From Fodinibius halophilus (GTDB lineage: Bacteria; Bacteroidota; Rhodothermia; Balneolales; Balneolaceae): DNA of 64,000 nt. Under the pieces are notes generated by a model. It ran no database searches, was not told where the DNA came from, and saw only the letters and a program-made list of their open reading frames with translations. The DNA lies in assembly GCF_011059105.1 (NCBI RefSeq), contig NZ_JAALLS010000002.1, forward strand, positions 248,001 through 312,000, written 5' to 3'. How positions within the stretch are numbered: position 1 is the first letter of the stretch; each line of letters begins with the position of its first letter. Of the stretch, positions 1 to 8,191 are shown in pieces. The position numbers and the translations under genes were made by a program.

Positions 1-1
1 G

Positions 2-73
2 GCCGATGACAGGCTCACCATTGTTGGTAAAAAAGAGGCTGTTCAAAAGACCCTTTCAATGTTCGAGACTTAA
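2..73 (+). CDS. C-terminal end of a TrkA-C (RCK_C) domain protein, partial
   Basis: The first bases read in one open frame to a TAA at 71-73. The 23 residues contain DRLTIVGKKEAV, the pattern of the last strand and helix of a TrkA-C ligand-binding domain as found at the end of cation:proton antiporters and potassium-channel regulators. Only the tail is present, so the parent protein (transporter or separate regulator) cannot be decided. Confidence 0.5.
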   Translation, partial: ADDRLTIVGKKEAVQKTLSMFET

Positions 74-346
74 GTTGTGCCTAGAGGTCAGGAGTAATGT
101 TTTTTGATAAAGAGATATGGGAGTATTGAAACCCTAAATAAGATCAGTTAGTGTGCTATCCACTTGGAAGGGGGCAAAATCAAAATTTGTCTGATTTTTT
201 TAGAATAGCCGTTCTTTAGACGCTATAACTATTTATGCCCCTGTTATAAGAGTATTCCACCTACACTTCTTTGGAAAAAGGTTGTTTTATCTATTATTTG
301 TAGAACAGCAATTATTTTGATTTGGCAAATTATAGCCAGCTTTTAA

Positions 347-535
347 CTATGAGTTTTGTTCTTCTAACTCTTCAATAGCTTCAATCAAGGGTTCTACGCT
401 CCCCCTTTTCAGACGATTATTAACCGCTTGAGGGGTGATGCCAAGATGTTCCGCAATCATTTTTTGAGATACGTCAGCATCAATCATCATTTTCAACACC
501 TTTTTCTCGGCTTTATTTCTATTTCTTTTTTGCAT
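347..535 (-). CDS. small HTH DNA-binding protein (62 aa)
   Basis: A 62-residue basic protein. The first part is lysine/arginine-rich. Residues about 20-45 form a helix-turn-helix (SQKMIAEHLGITPQAVNNRL), followed by a short acidic helix. It is transcribed away from the CI-like repressor gene at 631, with about 95 bp between the two starts, the arrangement of a Cro/CI-type switch. I infer that it binds the shared region, perhaps as the antagonist of the repressor. No other phage genes are near, so it may be a domesticated or stand-alone regulatory pair. The HTH call is strong; the target is inferred. Confidence 0.65.
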   Translation of the reverse strand: MQKRNRNKAEKKVLKMMIDADVSQKMIAEHLGITPQAVNNRLKRGSVEPLIEAIEELEEQNS

Positions 536-588
536 TTCTTTTAAGTTTAAACAATGTTTATTTATAAATTAATATGTAAATTCATCAA

Positions 589-603
589 TTCACATATTGT
601 GAA
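589..603. promoter_or_regulatory. perfect inverted repeat, probable repressor operator
   Basis: TTCACA-TAT-TGTGAA is a palindrome with perfect 6-bp arms. It lies in the divergent region between the small HTH gene and the CI-like repressor. A TATAAT hexamer follows at 608-613, about 18 bp before the GTG at 631. A protein bound to the palindrome would sit on the spacer and -35 side of that promoter. I infer autoregulation by one of the two flanking HTH proteins. Confidence 0.5.
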
Positions 604-630
604 CATATATAATACAGCTATTAAACGAAA

Positions 631-1260
631 GTGAATACTATATTAGAACGTATTAAGGAAGCTTATCATTTGGAGACAGATGCCGATGTAGCAGATTTTT
701 TAGAAATGAATCCCAGTACCCTCAGTATGCAAAAAAACAGGGGACGTATAAATCTGAGAGTTATTATTGATAAATGTTGTGATATTAACCTGAACTGGTT
801 GCTGCATGGCAATGGTCCTATTCGCACACTTGACGACGAGAGTTCTATACATGTACCGGTATACTCAGGGGATATGCTGAACCAAAATGGTAACGAGCTT
901 TTTAAAGACGAAAACAAACTCGGCTGGCTTAAAGCAGAAGGAGATTTTTTAGAAGGCATGGATAATGGATATGCTAATACTGATTTACTGGGATATCTTA
1001 TTTCTGATTATCCTGTGCCTCCCACACTTACTAAAAATGATATTGCAATAATTAGCAGGTCAAATATAAAAATGGAAGAAGGGATATATTTAGTGAGTGT
1101 AGACAGTACAGTGGCGTGCAGGCGTGTCCAAAGGCAATCTAACGGTAACTTTGTAATACGGGATAATCATTTAACGGAAGAAAATATCACAGTACACGAT
1201 GATCCAATGAATACTTATATTCTTGGTAAGATGGTTGGGGCTATGCAGAAAAACTGTTAG
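631..1260 (+). CDS. CI-like repressor: phage-type HTH plus degenerate S24 (LexA-like) domain
   Basis: The gene starts with GTG and encodes 209 aa. Residues 1-60 match the phage CI repressor N-terminal HTH fold, including the NWLLHG stretch at 55-60. Residues about 75-205 look like the S24/LexA C-terminal dimerisation and self-cleavage domain. The catalytic positions appear lost: the usual GDSMEPTL block reads DYPVPPTL (126-133), putting Pro128 where the nucleophilic Ser should be, and the lysine in the VxxKRxQ block is replaced by Arg164. It should therefore dimerise but not self-cleave, so any induction would need another route. A strong hairpin terminator follows directly. Confidence 0.75.
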   Translation: MNTILERIKEAYHLETDADVADFLEMNPSTLSMQKNRGRINLRVIIDKCCDINLNWLLHGNGPIRTLDDESSIHVPVYSGDMLNQNGNELFKDENKLGWLKAEGDFLEGMDNGYANTDLLGYLISDYPVPPTLTKNDIAIISRSNIKMEEGIYLVSVDSTVACRRVQRQSNGNFVIRDNHLTEENITVHDDPMNTYILGKMVGAMQKNC

Positions 1261-1270
1261 TATTTCTGTC

Positions 1271-1317
1271 ATATGATAAAAGGAAGTATCTTGAGATAAG
1301 CTCCTTTTTTATCATAT
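1271..1317 (+). terminator. hairpin terminator after the CI-like repressor
   Basis: ATATGATAAAAGGA on the left pairs with TCC(T)6ATCATAT on the right, with a further imperfect inner stem. The T-rich strand lies in the 3' arm. It starts 10 bp after the repressor stop codon. Confidence 0.7.
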
Positions 1318-1360
1318 TGTCAAAACAAATAATCTAAAAGGTGAATAAAAAATTTAGGGA

Positions 1361-1981
1361 ATGGTCTTTAAAAAGGGATTAATCTTAGTAATAATTTCAG
1401 TTATTTGCACTACAATAGGAAATGCACAGACAGCGGTTCATTCGAAGGATAAACAGATTAAGGCAGCTGTAAAAGCAGCACCTGCAGCAGAAAGGGCAGA
1501 AGCTACAGTATTCGGTTACAGTGAAAAAGGTGAGCTAGTTAAATTTCGGGAAGGTGATAATTCCCTGGTTTGCCTGGCTGATGATCCCAATCAGTCGAAC
1601 TTTCACGTTGTATGCTACCATAAAGACCTGGAGCTATTTATGAGCAGGGGGCGGGAACTGAAGGCGAAAGGGTATTCGCGCAAAAAAGTTGATAGTCTCC
1701 GTAGAAAAGAGATTGAAGCCGGTAAACTGACGTTACCAAGAAAGCCTATGGCGTTATATTCGTTAACAGGCGCAAAAGATGCTTACGATTATTCATCGGG
1801 AATGATAAAAAAAGTTTCTCCACTGTATGTTATATATGTTCCCTATGCAACGGAAAAATCTACTGGGCTTTCAAGCAAGCCTCAAATAAAGGGAGCACCA
1901 TGGCTTATGGAACCCGGCATGCCGTGGGCACATATTATGGTTATGGGTACAAAAGAAATTGGAAATGGTATAAGAAACTAG
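1361..1981 (+). CDS. secreted conserved protein of unknown function (206 aa)
   Basis: Residues 1-22 are a signal peptide (hydrophobic run ending NAQ). The mature part begins alanine/lysine-rich (about 27-48), then has a folded region with VCLADDP and a cysteine in VVCYHKDLELFM, a charged helix (about 95-125), and a C-terminal segment with KGAPWLMEPGMPWAHIMV. The APW-M-PG-AHIM pattern looks like a conserved functional block, but I cannot name the family with certainty. The gene stands alone between two terminators. Location in periplasm or outer membrane is inferred from the signal peptide and the absence of a lipobox. Confidence 0.65.
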   Translation: MVFKKGLILVIISVICTTIGNAQTAVHSKDKQIKAAVKAAPAAERAEATVFGYSEKGELVKFREGDNSLVCLADDPNQSNFHVVCYHKDLELFMSRGRELKAKGYSRKKVDSLRRKEIEAGKLTLPRKPMALYSLTGAKDAYDYSSGMIKKVSPLYVIYVPYATEKSTGLSSKPQIKGAPWLMEPGMPWAHIMVMGTKEIGNGIRN

Positions 1982-2016
1982 TTGAATTTTCTTGGTAGTT
2001 AATAGTTGGAAAAAAT

Positions 2017-2047
2017 AAAAAAGCGGCCGGGTTATCGGCCGCTTTTA
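2017..2047. terminator. bidirectional terminator between convergent genes
   Basis: AAAAGCGGCCG and CGGCCGCTTTT pair around a 6-base loop. There is an A-run on the left and a T-run on the right, so the hairpin can serve the rightward gene ending at 1981 and the leftward azurin gene ending at 2074. Confidence 0.85.
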
Positions 2048-2073
2048 ATCTTAGTAAAAAAGAGAAGTGGAAA

Positions 2074-2679
2074 TTATCCTTCTTCGCCACCCGTCTCTTC
2101 AGACCCTTCAACTTTTAGCATGCCTTTCATACCGGCAGCATAGTGTCCCGCAAAAGAGCAGATATATTCATAGTCACCGGGCTCTTCGGGAGCGGTAAAT
2201 GTAACTTCTACAGTTTCTCCACCTGCTGCAAGCCCTGTCTCGGCAAGAATTTGATCCTTTTTGTCAGCGGGGATGTAATCATTGTCTTTAGCTTGTGATG
2301 CTGCAGTTGCAAAAGCCTGACCATCGGCTTCCATCGTCAATAGTATCCAATTGTGAGCCATGGCGTTTGCCGGAAGGTCGCTTTTTGTAGTCAGCTTAAT
2401 GCGAATCTCTTCACCTGGTTCTGCAGAAATACTTTCCAGTAACAGGTTTCCATCACTGCCTACGGCATCACCAACAGTGATTCCTTCTTCGTTCTCTTCA
2501 ACTACAAATTTCATTTGGTTAGTACCGATAACTTCGATAGTACGTACATTGTCGTCACTCGCCATTTCTGTTTCCTCAGATTGGGCAGGAGTTTCGGTTT
2601 TCTGTTGGTCACCAGATTCTCCTCCACATCCGATAAAAAGCATGAGGGAAAGAGCGATAAGCGTGTGTAATAGTTTCAT
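2074..2679 (-). CDS. azurin/plastocyanin-type copper lipoprotein
   Basis: A 201-aa lipoprotein with a lipobox ending at Cys18 (LFIGC), followed by an acidic Ser/Thr/Glu linker to about residue 43. The rest is an azurin cupredoxin fold. The type-1 copper ligands are visible: His109 in MAHNW, then Cys174, His179 and Met184 in the block from about 172 to 186 (ICSF-GHY-GMKG). The backbone-carbonyl Gly of classical MGHNW is Ala here. The protein is probably a membrane-tethered electron carrier for a terminal oxidase, cytochrome peroxidase or nitrite reductase; none of these is in the window. It is a single-gene unit sharing a terminator with the convergent gene. Confidence 0.9.
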   Translation of the reverse strand: MKLLHTLIALSLMLFIGCGGESGDQQKTETPAQSEETEMASDDNVRTIEVIGTNQMKFVVEENEEGITVGDAVGSDGNLLLESISAEPGEEIRIKLTTKSDLPANAMAHNWILLTMEADGQAFATAASQAKDNDYIPADKKDQILAETGLAAGGETVEVTFTAPEEPGDYEYICSFAGHYAAGMKGMLKVEGSEETGGEEG

Positions 2680-2864
2680 AATATTTGTGCGTTTATTTGT
2701 TTTAAATTATGTGATATAGACGTAACAGAGGTTATTTAATAACCATTCAAGATACCGAATTTGAGATAAGGATCCGAACTCTTCCGCCTTTAAAAGCTTC
2801 TTTGAATATGCAACCTTCAGAAGCAGTAGCGGAGGCTATTCGAATGGTGAAAGGCAATAAAAAA

Positions 2865-2887
2865 GGACCAAGAGCTTAACTTGGTCC
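2865..2887 (-). terminator. terminator of the DUF4097 gene
   Basis: GGACCAAG (2865-2872) pairs with CTTGGTCC (2880-2887). On the minus strand the hairpin is followed by a T-run (the A-run at 2859-2864). It lies 23 bp beyond the stop of the leftward gene at 2911. Confidence 0.8.
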
Positions 2888-2910
2888 TGGTAATATAAGT
2901 TGCAATATCA

Positions 2911-3882
2911 TTAATGAAAAGACAACGAAACAGTACCGCCAGAAGTTCGGGCTTTTAATTGTGCGCCGCCTCCGTTCAATCGTCCTTTAACTTCATCTTC
3001 TTCAATCTCGCCAGAGAGGTTTTCAAGCTTGGAACTTACGTAACTGCCCCGCAGGTCAAGGTCTAACCCCAAGTTACGATGAACAGAGATACTAATATTT
3101 CCACCACTGGTACGAAGACTAACAAATTGGTCGATAGATGTTAGATCTGCTGTTATACTACCACCGCTCGTTTTTGCATCCACACGGCCGTTAGTATTAG
3201 CAAGATCTATATATCCACCACTGGTTTTTACTGCCAGTTGGCCATTCGCATTATTGACATTTATGTGTCCGCCACTTGTTCGGGCTTCCAGATCGCCTTC
3301 AATATCTGTGATATTAATATGACCTCCTGAGGTTCTGGCATCAATGGTTCCTTCAAGGTTTGCTAGTTCAAGATGTCCGCCGCTGGTTGAAAGGTGCTGA
3401 TTACCCATTAGGTTTTCGATATCTATATGTCCCCCACTTGTTTCCAGGTCGGTGCTAATCTCACGGGGACTATAGACAACAAAAGAAATTGACAGGTTGT
3501 TGTTCTTGCCAAATAAACTCCATCCGGATGATCCTTCACGTTTGGCAACAGCTCGCAGTGAATTGCCAGACTGGGAAATATCAATATCCCATTTGTCGAT
3601 ATCCGTATCCTCAGGCAGTAAATTACGTCCATTCTTACTTACATACATTTCTATACGCGCTTTGGTAGAAGAACGCCCCTTAACCGTTATATGTCCTCCG
3701 GAAGTTTCAACCTCAAGGTTTCCCGGACTGGTTATATCAAAGGTATCAACTCGATAAGGTTCATCCTGTATTTTCGACAAAGAGGCAGAAGCCATCGAGG
3801 TGCTCATGAGTGCCAAGGTAAACATTAGTGCAATGAACAAGATAAGTGCTACTTCTGTTAAATATGATTTTCGACTAGTCAT
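2911..3882 (-). CDS. DUF4097-type beta-helix protein with nine TSGG repeats
   Basis: I start at the ATG giving MTSRKSYL, because it precedes an N-terminal membrane or signal segment. An upstream ATG at 3918 would add 12 unlikely residues. After the hydrophobic segment, the protein carries nine copies of a TSGG motif (ETSGGHI, STSGGHL, RTSGGNI and similar), spaced about 17-40 residues apart, each followed by an alternating-hydrophobic strand. This is the pattern of DUF4097 putative adhesins, which fold as a right-handed beta-helix. Such proteins often sit next to a PspC or anti-sigma gene, but neither is here. The function is not established; an exported or membrane-anchored surface protein is inferred. 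Confidence 0.75.
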   Translation of the reverse strand: MTSRKSYLTEVALILFIALMFTLALMSTSMASASLSKIQDEPYRVDTFDITSPGNLEVETSGGHITVKGRSSTKARIEMYVSKNGRNLLPEDTDIDKWDIDISQSGNSLRAVAKREGSSGWSLFGKNNNLSISFVVYSPREISTDLETSGGHIDIENLMGNQHLSTSGGHLELANLEGTIDARTSGGHINITDIEGDLEARTSGGHINVNNANGQLAVKTSGGYIDLANTNGRVDAKTSGGSITADLTSIDQFVSLRTSGGNISISVHRNLGLDLDLRGSYVSSKLENLSGEIEEDEVKGRLNGGGAQLKARTSGGTVSLSFH

Positions 3883-4050
3883 AATATTACCTGATATAAA
3901 TTGGGGGCTGGAATTCAAATCTACAGTATGACCATATCTGCCACAGGTTTCATTAAATTGTTTTTATAGCGCGTTTTTGGTAGGAGAGATGCTATCAATT
4001 CATTATTTTCAGTCAGCTCCAATATCAGATAAATATATTATTAGCACACC

Positions 4051-4902
4051 ATGAAGTTACCATTTGCTCTCGCAAAGCGATTTGTTGCCGGCGAATCTTT
4101 TGAAGATGCCAAACCAAAAGTAGAAAAGCTTAATAATAAAGAGATAAAGATTACGCTCGATCTTCTGGGTGAGAATGTAGAAGATCGCGAAACGGCCGAT
4201 GAAACGGTAGAGAGTTATATTGATCTGCTAAAAAGTATCAATGCCGCAGGTCTCGACAGTACGATCTCAATTAAGCTTACGATGATGGGGCTGGATATCG
4301 ACCGAGCGTATTGCAAGGATAATTTATTCCAATTATTGGATGTAGCTCGTGACAACGATCAGTTTGTTCGTATTGATATGGAAGGTACGGACTATACCCA
4401 GGAGACCATCGATCTTTTCACAGAAGCTTTTGAAGAGTACGGAAAGCATGTGGGTATCGTAATTCAGGCATATTTACATCGAACAAAAGAAGATATTGAT
4501 GAACTTGCCGAGCTTGGTGCAGATGTGCGAATCTGTAAAGGCGCTTATAATGAGCCGGCTGATTTAGCGATTCAGGATATGGATAAAATCCGTGAATCAT
4601 ATAAAGAATGTACAAAGGTATTGCTCGAGAAAACCGATTATCCTCGTATTGCTACTCATGATGATGAACTGATCGATTGGGTAAAGGCCTATGCCAAAGA
4701 AAATGATATCGATAAAGAGTGTTTCGAATTCCAAATGTTGTATGGCCTGCGACAAGATACTATGGAGGAGTTTGTTGAGGATGGCTACAATGCTCGTATT
4801 TATGTACCATTTGGAACAATGTGGTTCCCCTATTTTAAACGGCGGCTCATGGAACGAAAAGAGAATATCTGGTTTGTGCTTTCAACGATGTTTAAAAAAT
4901 AA
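4051..4902 (+). CDS. proline dehydrogenase (monofunctional, FAD-dependent)
   Basis: A 283-aa TIM-barrel flavoenzyme oxidising L-proline to pyrroline-5-carboxylate, the first step of proline catabolism. Visible family motifs are SIKLTMMGLD (substrate/FAD lysine strand), VRICKGAY in the middle, and the C-terminal YVPFG-WFPYF-RRLMERKEN block that contains the arginine pair gripping the proline carboxylate. It lacks the P5C dehydrogenase half, so it is the short PutB/PRODH type rather than full PutA. The next gene, a DoxX-like membrane protein, starts 3 bp after the stop and is probably co-transcribed. Confidence 0.92.
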   Translation: MKLPFALAKRFVAGESFEDAKPKVEKLNNKEIKITLDLLGENVEDRETADETVESYIDLLKSINAAGLDSTISIKLTMMGLDIDRAYCKDNLFQLLDVARDNDQFVRIDMEGTDYTQETIDLFTEAFEEYGKHVGIVIQAYLHRTKEDIDELAELGADVRICKGAYNEPADLAIQDMDKIRESYKECTKVLLEKTDYPRIATHDDELIDWVKAYAKENDIDKECFEFQMLYGLRQDTMEEFVEDGYNARIYVPFGTMWFPYFKRRLMERKENIWFVLSTMFKK

Positions 4903-4905
4903 CCT

Positions 4906-5280
4906 ATGGGTATTTCTCCAGAAATACATCGTTATATTATAGCTGCTGCTTTTGTTGCAGTAGGGATTTTACACTTCATTAAACCCCAGCTTTTTGTCCG
5001 GATTGTTCCCGATTTTGTTCCCTATCATTTGGCTATGGTATACATAAGTGGGATAGCAGAAATATTAGGGGGTATCGGCATCTTGCTCACCCAAACAAGA
5101 TCGTTAGCTGCATGGGGATTAATCTTATTACTGTTAGCTGTTTTTCCAGCTAATATAAATATGACTGTTATGTCTGTTAAAGAAACGGGATTTACCTCGT
5201 TGTATAGCATTGTAACTATCTTGCGTTTGCCTTTACAGTTTGTGCTTATCTATTGGGTTTACTGGGCTTGTTTGCGGTAA
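4906..5280 (+). CDS. DoxX-family integral membrane protein (124 aa)
   Basis: Four predicted membrane segments cover nearly the whole 124 residues. The protein has the DoxX-like pattern GILHFIKPQLF near residue 20, SGIAEILGGIGILL near 50, and an AVFPANINM segment near 85. DoxX-family proteins are small quinone-associated membrane proteins of mixed or unknown role. The 3-bp spacing from proline dehydrogenase suggests a link to electron transfer from proline to quinone, but that is inference from position only. Confidence 0.8.
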   Translation: MGISPEIHRYIIAAAFVAVGILHFIKPQLFVRIVPDFVPYHLAMVYISGIAEILGGIGILLTQTRSLAAWGLILLLLAVFPANINMTVMSVKETGFTSLYSIVTILRLPLQFVLIYWVYWACLR

Positions 5281-5326
5281 GCAAGCTACTCTCGATTCTT
5301 AGTCTTTACTCTGTTACATTATTTCC

Positions 5327-7480
5327 ATGTTTACGATAGACAGAAGTTTTGCAACCCAGATCGCAGGGCCTATTCTTATTGGTACCCTGTTGCTTTTTGT
5401 ACCTCTTTTGGGGGACTTCCATTTTGAGTCGGCCCTCCTGGCTTCTCTGATTGGATGCTTTTGGGCAGGCACCAAAGCATCAAAAAAAAATCATGCTGCC
5501 GGTGACTTCTTTGATGCCCTTCGCATAGGATTTTTTTTGTTTTTGATGGGCACCCCGCTACTGGTAAATGCTATATTTACGGGATGTTTTAGTATCCACG
5601 GGCTTGGTTTTTGGTTGATCTTCCCCTTGCCCAGTATTTTTTTCGGCTATTCGATAGGGCGTTTATTTCGGCAGTGGAATATTTCGTATGCAGCAACACT
5701 AACATTTTTGCTGCTCCTGGTGGTAGCGGTTGGCATTTTTGTTTATGAACTGCTGACATACCCCCAAGTGTACTTTTTTAATCATGTATGGGGCGGTTGG
5801 CCGGGCCCAATTTATGATGAAATGGTTGTTGTTACCGATGCAGCCGTCTTTTTTCGATTACTTACCATACTTTGGGCGCTATTTATCTGGCATATTCCAA
5901 CAGTTGGAAGAGACAAGTATTCTGCCTGGATCGTTGGTTTTGCTTCAATTTCTATTGCACTCTTTTATCCACAGTTGCCAGAAATGGGAGTTGTATCACC
6001 TCCGGCGCATATTCAATCTGAGCTAGGAGGCGCCCATTCCACAAAGCATTTTGAGTTGTATTATGATCGAGATCACTACAGTAAGCACGAAATCCAACGG
6101 ATAGCTAAAGAGCATGAATTCTATTTTAGCCAGATTGTAGAAAGACTTCAATTAACTTACCCCGATAGCAGTAGAATAACGAGCTATTTATACGGTCATC
6201 CCTGGCAAAAGAAAAAACTGGTAGGGGCCAAATTTACCAGTTACGTACCGGTGTGGCTTCAACAAGACCAGCTACATATTGCCAAACAGCAAATCTCCGG
6301 GAGCCTCAAACATGAGTTGGTACATGTACTAACGAAACAGTTTGGTAATGATCTGTTTAATGCCAGCTGGAGTATAGGATTAATTGAGGGCCTTGCCGTT
6401 GCAGTTGCCGGCGGTTCTTCATCAACCTCTACTATCGACCAGATCGTAGTATCAGAGAAGCCATATCCCACAGCAAAACAGCTTGAAAATTCATTTTCAT
6501 TGAAAGGATTTTATGGCGGTCGTTCAGGGATTAACTATATCACCAGTGGATCTTTTGTTCGTTTCTTATTGGATAAATATCCAGTAAAAGATATAAAAGA
6601 AGCCTACCGGACAGGTGATCTTGTTAATTCATATCAGGCAGACTGGCAAACACTTGCGAAAGGGTGGCACCAGCATTTAGACTCAGTGCAGGTTGATTCG
6701 TTGGATGAACAAACGGCAGCCCGAATATTCGGATACCCGTCACTTTTTGAGCAAGACTGCCCCCATGTGGTTTCTGATTTTATGGCCTCGTGGGATCGAT
6801 ACCGATACGCGATGGCTACAGAAGACACTACTAGAGCTTTGAGGGCGTTAGATCAGGCTGTTGCTACAGGCGACAGTGTGCCCCCAATAAAGGCCGAATG
6901 GAGTTTCCGCCATTTGGTAATTAGCGACCTTGGTTTAGTGCAGAAAGCCGCCTCACTGCAAGACACAACGGTAGACTTACAGTTACTGTATGCTGATGCC
7001 AATATAATGACAGGAGATACGGTACGGGCGAAAAAACATTTAACACGAGCTAAAAAACTATTTGCTGAAAAGCCCGACTCGTTACTGGAGCCAGCTCTTG
7101 CTGTTCGAATGAATAAAAAGCATTGGGCCTTCTATAGGACATTGCGATATAACAACCAATTACCGGATGCTACCCGTTTTTCACGTATGCACTATCGTTC
7201 TAAAACTCGGAGTATTAAAAAAGCTATTACCCAAGAACATTGGCCGTTACTTACTGCCTATTCCCGAGAATTACTGAGGCAACCAGTAAAACTTCGTTAT
7301 TTTGACTCTTATCAATTGCTCATTCATGAGCTTGCCGCTTTGGAAGAACAGGCTCTGGCCACGTCACTCTTAAAGAAAGTTCAGGGATTAGCACTACGGA
7401 GACGATTTAAAGAGAGATTAAAGATCGAAAAAGAGTGGCTGCAATTTTTAGAATCAGATCGGGAACCTAGCCTGCAATGA
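5327..7480 (+). CDS. membrane-anchored gluzincin metallopeptidase (peptidase MA-like), 717 aa
   Basis: The N-terminal ~215 residues contain about six hydrophobic segments. An extracytoplasmic domain follows, carrying the zinc motif HELVH at residues 329-333 and a downstream glutamate at 354 (IEGLAVAVAG), spaced as in gluzincins of the peptidase MA-like family (PF13485). The remaining ~340 residues are helical and probably include TPR-like elements (about residues 490-700). The substrate is unknown. It lies 46 bp after the DoxX gene on the same strand, so co-transcription with the proline dehydrogenase pair is possible. Confidence 0.75.
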   Translation: MFTIDRSFATQIAGPILIGTLLLFVPLLGDFHFESALLASLIGCFWAGTKASKKNHAAGDFFDALRIGFFLFLMGTPLLVNAIFTGCFSIHGLGFWLIFPLPSIFFGYSIGRLFRQWNISYAATLTFLLLLVVAVGIFVYELLTYPQVYFFNHVWGGWPGPIYDEMVVVTDAAVFFRLLTILWALFIWHIPTVGRDKYSAWIVGFASISIALFYPQLPEMGVVSPPAHIQSELGGAHSTKHFELYYDRDHYSKHEIQRIAKEHEFYFSQIVERLQLTYPDSSRITSYLYGHPWQKKKLVGAKFTSYVPVWLQQDQLHIAKQQISGSLKHELVHVLTKQFGNDLFNASWSIGLIEGLAVAVAGGSSSTSTIDQIVVSEKPYPTAKQLENSFSLKGFYGGRSGINYITSGSFVRFLLDKYPVKDIKEAYRTGDLVNSYQADWQTLAKGWHQHLDSVQVDSLDEQTAARIFGYPSLFEQDCPHVVSDFMASWDRYRYAMATEDTTRALRALDQAVATGDSVPPIKAEWSFRHLVISDLGLVQKAASLQDTTVDLQLLYADANIMTGDTVRAKKHLTRAKKLFAEKPDSLLEPALAVRMNKKHWAFYRTLRYNNQLPDATRFSRMHYRSKTRSIKKAITQEHWPLLTAYSRELLRQPVKLRYFDSYQLLIHELAALEEQALATSLLKKVQGLALRRRFKERLKIEKEWLQFLESDREPSLQ

Positions 7481-7539
7481 ATATGTTATTGATCGCTTGA
7501 TACTGAAATAGATATAGCCAACTGCAAGCAGGGTTGGAT

Positions 7540-7569
7540 ATATTTTACCGGTAAAAGCTGGTAAAATAT
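7540..7569. repeat. inverted repeat with 10-bp perfect arms
   Basis: ATATTTTACC (7540-7549) pairs with GGTAAAATAT (7560-7569). It lies 60 bp beyond the metallopeptidase stop and could form a 3'-end hairpin, but it lacks a good T-run. Confidence 0.45.
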
Positions 7570-7606
7570 TTTGGTGAGAAAGGATTTATAGGTAGGTAAA
7601 AAAAGA

Positions 7607-7632
7607 GAGGGAGAACGGTCAGGTTCTCCCTC
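7607..7632 (-). terminator. GC-rich hairpin, terminator-like for leftward transcription
   Basis: GAGGGAGAAC and GTTCTCCCTC pair perfectly around a 6-base loop. On the minus strand the hairpin is followed by TCTTTTTTT, the canonical order. There is no clear leftward gene to its right before 9741, so it may stop antisense transcription or be a remnant. Confidence 0.5.
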
Positions 7633-7988
7633 ACAAGGGTATTGGTAGGTTACAACTGTTAAAAAACAAGGTAGTATCAGTAATGCTGATACTTTAAATC
7701 ATTTCAATTCAGCAAATAATATATTGTTTGGTGCAATTGTGTTTTAATGGAATACAAAAACCTATAGCTGTTAATTAATCACAAGGTGAAGCACAATTAC
7801 TCTAAAACCATTTCGATATCTTTTGAGATACAAAATATATTTTGTGTTTGTTTATTTCGGTTAGATCCTTTTAACAAAGCCCTTTTTAAGTAATTTATAA
7901 TATTAATTAGATCGTATTAATATTATCGTTTAATTCGAGATTCGTGATTGCGAAGGAGGGTCACGGAGCTGCCGGCCGAATCATTTCT
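7633..7988. other. AT-rich gene-free stretch
   Basis: I see no coding frame, RNA gene or convincing promoter in these ~350 bases. The stretch is noticeably AT-rich and leads into the MITE-like repeat that starts at 7989. Confidence 0.5.
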
Positions 7989-8117
7989 AGGGACCTTTGC
8001 AAAACCAGGCAGTCATCCTGAATGTAATGAAGGAACTCCCTTTCAACGGCAGCAGATGGATACGGGAGATTCTTCGACAAGCTCAGAATGACGAAATAAA
8101 AGGTTTTGCAAAGCCCT
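7989..8117. repeat. MITE/REP-like element with terminal inverted repeats (~129 bp)
   Basis: The left end AGGGACCTTTGCAAAACC is nearly the reverse complement of the right end GGTTTTGCAAAGCCCT. The interior has TCATCCTGAA near the left and CTCAGAATGA near the right, which also look like mutual inverted halves. No transposase is encoded, so it would have to move in trans or act as a folded transcript. Related short hairpins occur at 27694 and 35294. Confidence 0.6.
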
Positions 8118-8191
8118 CTTCTAATTATACCTTTGCTCTGAGATGATAGAGTATAACGATGTTGATACTGTTCAAATTAAAATCCTTGTAA

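Noticed and set aside
347..1260. Prophage or integrated element
   Set aside because: Only the repressor-like pair is present; no integrase, structural genes or attachment repeats are visible to the right, so a prophage is not supported inside the window.
2911..3882. Regular DNA repeats first considered as a CRISPR or tandem repeat array
   Set aside because: The periodicity comes from in-frame TSGG codons within one coding sequence; spacers are not unique non-coding units.
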